DNA of 64,000 bases from Lithospermum erythrorhizon (lineage: Eukaryota > Streptophyta > Magnoliopsida > Boraginales > Boraginaceae). Within the stretch, counting starts at the first letter, position 1; the number at the start of each line of letters is the position of its first letter. The stretch covers positions 1 to 64,000 of the forward strand of contig JADFUC010000766.1 in assembly GCA_019722365.1 (NCBI GenBank), written 5' to 3'. Below are positions 60,127 to 64,000 of the stretch, one piece after another. Below the pieces are notes generated by a model. That model searched no databases. It saw only the letters and a program-made list of their open reading frames with translations, and was not told the DNA's origin. The translations under genes and the position numbers were made by a program.

Positions 60127-61137
60127 AAGCTGTTGATTGATCCCTCGCTGTGAGGTGCGCAGATGCTGGGATGGTTTTGAAGCAAATCATTTACAGTGGG
60201 TTTCGAGTTGTTTAGGTGGTCATTATCCATGAGTGTAAAGATTGATGAAAAAGCTTCTACAATGAGCTTGGATATTAGAGTCCGAGGCGCAGTAGGTTAT
60301 TATCATCCCACCAGCGTTGAAGAATTGAATTGATTTTTATTTGAATTTAACACGCTGCATGAAAGTTTTTGAATTTTCATCCCGCCTCGAGATCGCTTTT
60401 GATTTTTGACCCTTTGTTTCCAGATATCTCTTCACGAAAAGTCGGGCAATCCAAATTTGGTTTCTGGCATCTATCAAAGGAAGGATTATTGTTCTTGGAG
60501 GGTTATTCTGAATTTGTTCTAGAGAGATTTGGATATTTTTAATATTTTGAAAAATATTACCTAATCTTGTTTTATTCCACTTTTTTATGCAATCCTTTGT
60601 TTTGTTTTTTTAAAATTAGAATTAAAGCAAAGGCATTAGAAGAATTGGATGAGGTTTTTGAGTTATTTGACCAAGAATCTTTAACCAATTCTTTAAATTC
60701 TGGGAGTTTAAGGGAAAAGGCTTCAAGTTTAAAGAGACAGGGTTTATTTATGGAGAATCGCTTAAGCGAGATAACTGTAGGTCCGTGATCCGATCTTTGA
60801 ATAGGAAAACTCGACAAATGGATGTATCAAGAAATTGAACAACAAAATCGCTTAATGCCCTATCTAGCATTTCTACAGGACAATATGATTTTAGCCCATT
60901 CCCCGACTAGGTATAGTGACCTCCTAAATAAAGATTATCATCCAGATCCAGAGAAGAGACAAAATCCTAAAAAACTTGGGGGATCCAAGGATGCTGTTTT
61001 GGTGGGAGGGAGAAATTCTGATTCCCTGCTAGTCAAAATTTGATTAAAGTCTCTACAAAGAAGAATTGGGGAGCAGGCATAGGGGTTAAGGTGATTTGAA
61101 ATAATGTCCTGTGTGTTTTTCCCCGGGCTGATTTTCA
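60127..61137 (-). pseudogene. LINE ORF2: endonuclease end and linker
   Basis: On the - strand, PILLCRDFNQILTSRESE (about 61080-61020) corresponds to the L1 endonuclease GDFN-IL motif, with G changed to R. RSDHGPTVISL (about 60790) is the SDH motif, and LFKLEAFSLKLPEFKELVKD the region after it. WNKTRLGNIFQNIKNIQISL, then LEQIQNN (about 60575-60500), is the linker before RT. The other half of the LINE lies beyond the Copia element at 49705. Stops are present, so the gene is inactive. Confidence 0.72.
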
Positions 61138-62216
61138 TGCTTAATTACAAATACAACCAAGAAACCAAAGAGAAATTGATTCCGACATAATATTAAAGAA
61201 CATTAAATTTTTTGAAAGGTGGAATGGGGAAACACTTATATTGGACGAGAAACCGACCTAGAGCCCCCCACTATGTCCCAATGCATCAACACCAAAACTA
61301 ATTGGAATAAAATATACAAAGAATGAGTTAGCTTATTTCACGTGAGCAAAAAGGTTTCACAAAGAAAATAAATATCCGGTTTGTAATGATTGATCAGCGT
61401 TACTAAGAAATGAACTGTAGATGTTGTTCGGTTTTATATTCGAATTAACCAGTTCTAAACTAATCGGACGCGAATCCCAGATGCTACGGATTATACAAAA
61501 ATAATAAATACGAATTACTGTAGAGTGTACCTTTCTTCTGAAATATTTTAATGGAAGCGGAAAGGATGAGCTCACAATACCCAAAATAGAGTATCTCCAA
61601 GAATAGTCCACACCAAAGAATTAATTCCGAACTCCTCCGTGTTTTACTCTCGAACGCTAAAGTTGAAACCGAAATAAAAGAGGAAGATAAAAACTTTTCT
61701 TTCCTCGGGGAGGCCATGAGAGCGCTGTGGAGATAGATTTCTTGACTTCAAAAGGTCAAGAATGAATGAGCAATTTACTTATGAACTTAAGCCCCTTTAT
61801 ATAGAATCTATGTTTACGCGATAAGGCTTCTAGAATGTTCCATAAATTTCTAGAATCGTCTACCATCCTCATCCCTAAAATCAAGGAGATAATAAAAGTT
61901 TTTAGAACCCCTCTTCTCCTTATTGACTTGCGCCCCATGGGATAAGATTTTAAAATCAGAATCTTGCCCTATCATTTCCATGTAGTTTCATTTTAACCCC
62001 AGGAAGTTATAATACAATATTATTCGTTGGGTTTATCGCTTTCAGGTACGACCTCTAGACGGATGTGACAAGAGCAATATATTAAGTAATTTTAACCGAC
62101 TATTACTTTAATATATAGATTACGAGCGGACCCTAGTAAGCCATCGTAACCCCTAATGTCGATGCCAGTAAATTCTAAATATCAATTCCATGAGATCGAA
62201 TTTCATAGTTCCAACA
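61138..62216 (-). mobile_element. LTR of a - strand retrotransposon
   Basis: On the - strand it begins TGTTGGAACTATGAAATTCG at 62216 and is preceded by a purine-rich GGTAAGTGGGAG (62217-62228), so it is the 3' LTR of an element on the - strand. TG at 61138 marks the likely other end, giving about 1.08 kb. It inserted into the LINE endonuclease region. ORFs within it are not convincing. Confidence 0.6.
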
Positions 62217-62993
62217 CTCCCACTTACCATTGAACGATTTATGATCTAGTCTCACTGATTCATTACGTGATTTCCAACAGTCAAGCTAAGGTAAGATATG
62301 TGTCACCAAACTCTTGCGTCCGCATTGTTCTGGGTAATAGATGCTAATGTCATATCCAACTCATAGTTGGTAGTGCACTTAATCACCCTTTAACTCCCCA
62401 AGATCCCAGAAATCTACCAAATATCAAAGTTGTATGAATCCTATCGTACCTGTGCTCTACTGATGCTCTTGCAGTATACTCAACACATGCCGTTATGATC
62501 CTCCTCATATGTGGTGACGCTTGACAATGTCAGCACATTACTCCAAGATTCATGAAATCCTCTCGCTTTACCAAGTCTAAGAATCACAATTCAACATAAG
62601 CTCAGGAGATTCTTCGGGGATTAATGTATATTCTATCTTCCAAGTTATCACGGCGGTCATGGTCCAAAGATTATGACTTGAACCAGCCAACGCCGCAAAA
62701 CCCACGTGATCGGACAAGATCCTTACCCCTTTTGATCCAAGAAATGATCAACACAATCAAGCACATACTAGTCGCCAGGCCTGACTCCGTCTGAACACCT
62801 AACTAGGGACAAGGCAATCTTGTTGTTTTCTTGGCTTGTTAGACGTTTTCTTGTTTGGATCACGTATCCAAAACCTTTCCAGTGGAATCCAAAAGGTTCA
62901 TTACTTATAGTAACGAAGTATGTATATTTTCCATATACTCATGATTATCCATAATAATGATGTGGACTTGAATCTTGAAGCCTATTCAAAAAC
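62217..62993 (-). other. Internal region of the - strand retrotransposon, truncated
   Basis: Starts with the polypurine tract and continues about 0.78 kb with no recognisable gag or pol, like the 3' noncoding region of Copia elements. A Gypsy LTR cuts it at 62994. Confidence 0.45.
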
Positions 62994-64000
62994 TGTACAA
63001 CTCGCTCCTTACCAATATTATGTTGATAGTATATAAGTTTCTCGGTAGTGTATTTCAAAGTGAAATTAAAAATTTCAAGTCGAAGAAATTTAATTCAACA
63101 AATCACCGGGTTGGTATATTTCGCTTTGTGGTGGGACCCGAGATAGTATAAATAATTTTGGAATAATATCGAGATGAGTACGATGAGTAGTAATATATGT
63201 CTCGGGAATAAATACAATGGAAATCGGGTTTCATGGAGGTTTAAGCGGCGTGTGGAATTAACCGAAACCGAACGGAACTTAAATTTCTTCCCCTCTAAAT
63301 ATCCCACCTACCACCACTATCTTCATCCTCATCCATTCCCCTCTTCTTTCCCCTCTTTGGCCGAAATTTCACTCCCCCCCCTCAAAATTTTCTTCCATTT
63401 CTCTCATCGATTGTCGCTTAAACTCAAGATCAAAGTGGTGGATTTGCTTCTCCTCATCATCCTCATCATATGCCCAGAGTTGAGCCCGGATCTAGCACTC
63501 CAGGACCTGCTTTTGGGCTCGAGGTGAGTACAAATCTCACGATGGGGACCTTTCATATGTATTATGTTATATATTTTCCAGATAAAGTCATTCGGGACTA
63601 TTCTGACATGTATCATAGATTATGATTCATATTATGAAATAATTGAGATTATGATTGATATTATGTAAATTCTGGATTTATGATCATAAGGATGAAATAA
63701 TTGAGATTATGAGGTATATTATGAGATAATTGAGATTATGATTTGTATTATGACATAGTTAGAATATGACCTACGCATGGTGACGCAGGACCTGCGTCAA
63801 GGTGGTCGCTGGGGGGCAAGGTACGATGCATGTGCTTTGATTGCCTTGTGTGTTATTTATGAATGGTGGTGACTTTAATCGAGGTTTGGGCGTGGTGTGC
63901 ATATAAGTAGTATCCCCGTGGATTCGGGAGGTTCAAAAGCGATATGCACAGCGAGTCTCGCCTGGGAGGATTGGCGAGGCTCTATCTGACATGTGGAGGT
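62994..64000 (+). mobile_element. Ty3/Gypsy LTR, cut by the window edge
   Basis: Starts TGTACAACTCGCTCC and runs parallel to the solo LTR at 9238. Shared blocks include ttaaaaatttcaagt, gtggtgggacccg-like sequence, atagtataaat, ggaattaaccga, cttccatttctctcat and gggctcgaggtgagtacaaa. It reaches the start of the 31-bp tandem block at about 63990, so about 1.4 kb is outside the window. Whether it is solo or part of a full element is unknown. Confidence 0.72.

Larger units (their letters stand above)
47280..61137 (-). mobile_element. L1-type LINE on the - strand, split by a Copia element
   Basis: The - strand carries, from high to low coordinates, an endonuclease end (61.1-60.6 kb), the linker to RT (60.5-60.2 kb), RT (49.7-48.7 kb) and the C-terminal zinc/RNase region (48.0-47.4 kb), the order of LINE ORF2. 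A SIRE-type Copia element (49708-60126) sits in the middle. The LINE's own DNA here is about 3.4 kb. Another LTR element cuts it at about 61138, so ORF1 and the 5' end are not in the window. The exact 3' end is uncertain; the position given is approximate. Confidence 0.78.

Noticed and set aside
1..64000. tRNA or rRNA genes
   Set aside because: No cloverleaf-forming or rRNA-like sequence was noticed; the only tRNA-related signals are primer-binding sites of LTR elements.

Overview
This window is plant nuclear DNA, almost certainly from a eudicot. It is AT-rich, has spliceosomal introns, carries plant-type transposons (Ty1/Copia, Ty3/Gypsy chromovirus, L1-type LINE, CACTA, hAT, Stowaway-like MITEs), and holds one intact single-copy host gene. 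The species cannot be told from the sequence alone. There is no sign of bacterial operons, CRISPR arrays, tRNA or rRNA genes.

The host gene is on the + strand at 42300-45372. Three exons encode a 143-residue NDUFA13/GRIM-19 subunit of mitochondrial complex I. Its first intron (about 2.5 kb) carries a Stowaway-type MITE. Nearly everything else is transposable-element sequence with many frameshifts and stops.

Left and centre (about 4.9-41.8 kb) form a nested stack. A pair of inverted arms (about 4930-5110 and 41575-41760) may be the ends of a Mutator-like element. Inside it is a hAT element (5613-39834) with 17-bp terminal inverted repeats and an imperfect 8-bp target duplication. The hAT is split by a Ty1/Copia element (6906-35968) flanked by AATCCT. 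That Copia element is split twice. A CACTA transposon (9041-21381, ATG duplications, TNP2 transposase on the - strand) sits in its leader, and a Ty3/Gypsy chromovirus (22773-31841, two LTRs of about 2.5 kb) sits inside its gag gene. The CACTA in turn holds a solo Gypsy LTR (9238-11659).

The right side (47.3-64 kb) is a second stack. An L1-type LINE on the - strand (about 47280-61137) is split by a SIRE-type Copia element (49708-60126) that carries an extra ORF behind pol, with its own TATA-containing upstream block. The LINE is cut at 61138 by another - strand LTR retrotransposon, which is itself interrupted at 62994 by a Gypsy LTR running off the window. The left edge (1-4.2 kb) holds a related LTR on the - strand next to a - strand Copia pol remnant.

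No complete transposase or polymerase reading frame remains. The most unusual points are the depth of nesting with readable target duplications, a similar accessory protein motif in both the hAT element and the SIRE-type Copia element, dense GGTACC-centred motif arrays in the hAT, and an internal GGAGACGGG array in the CACTA.
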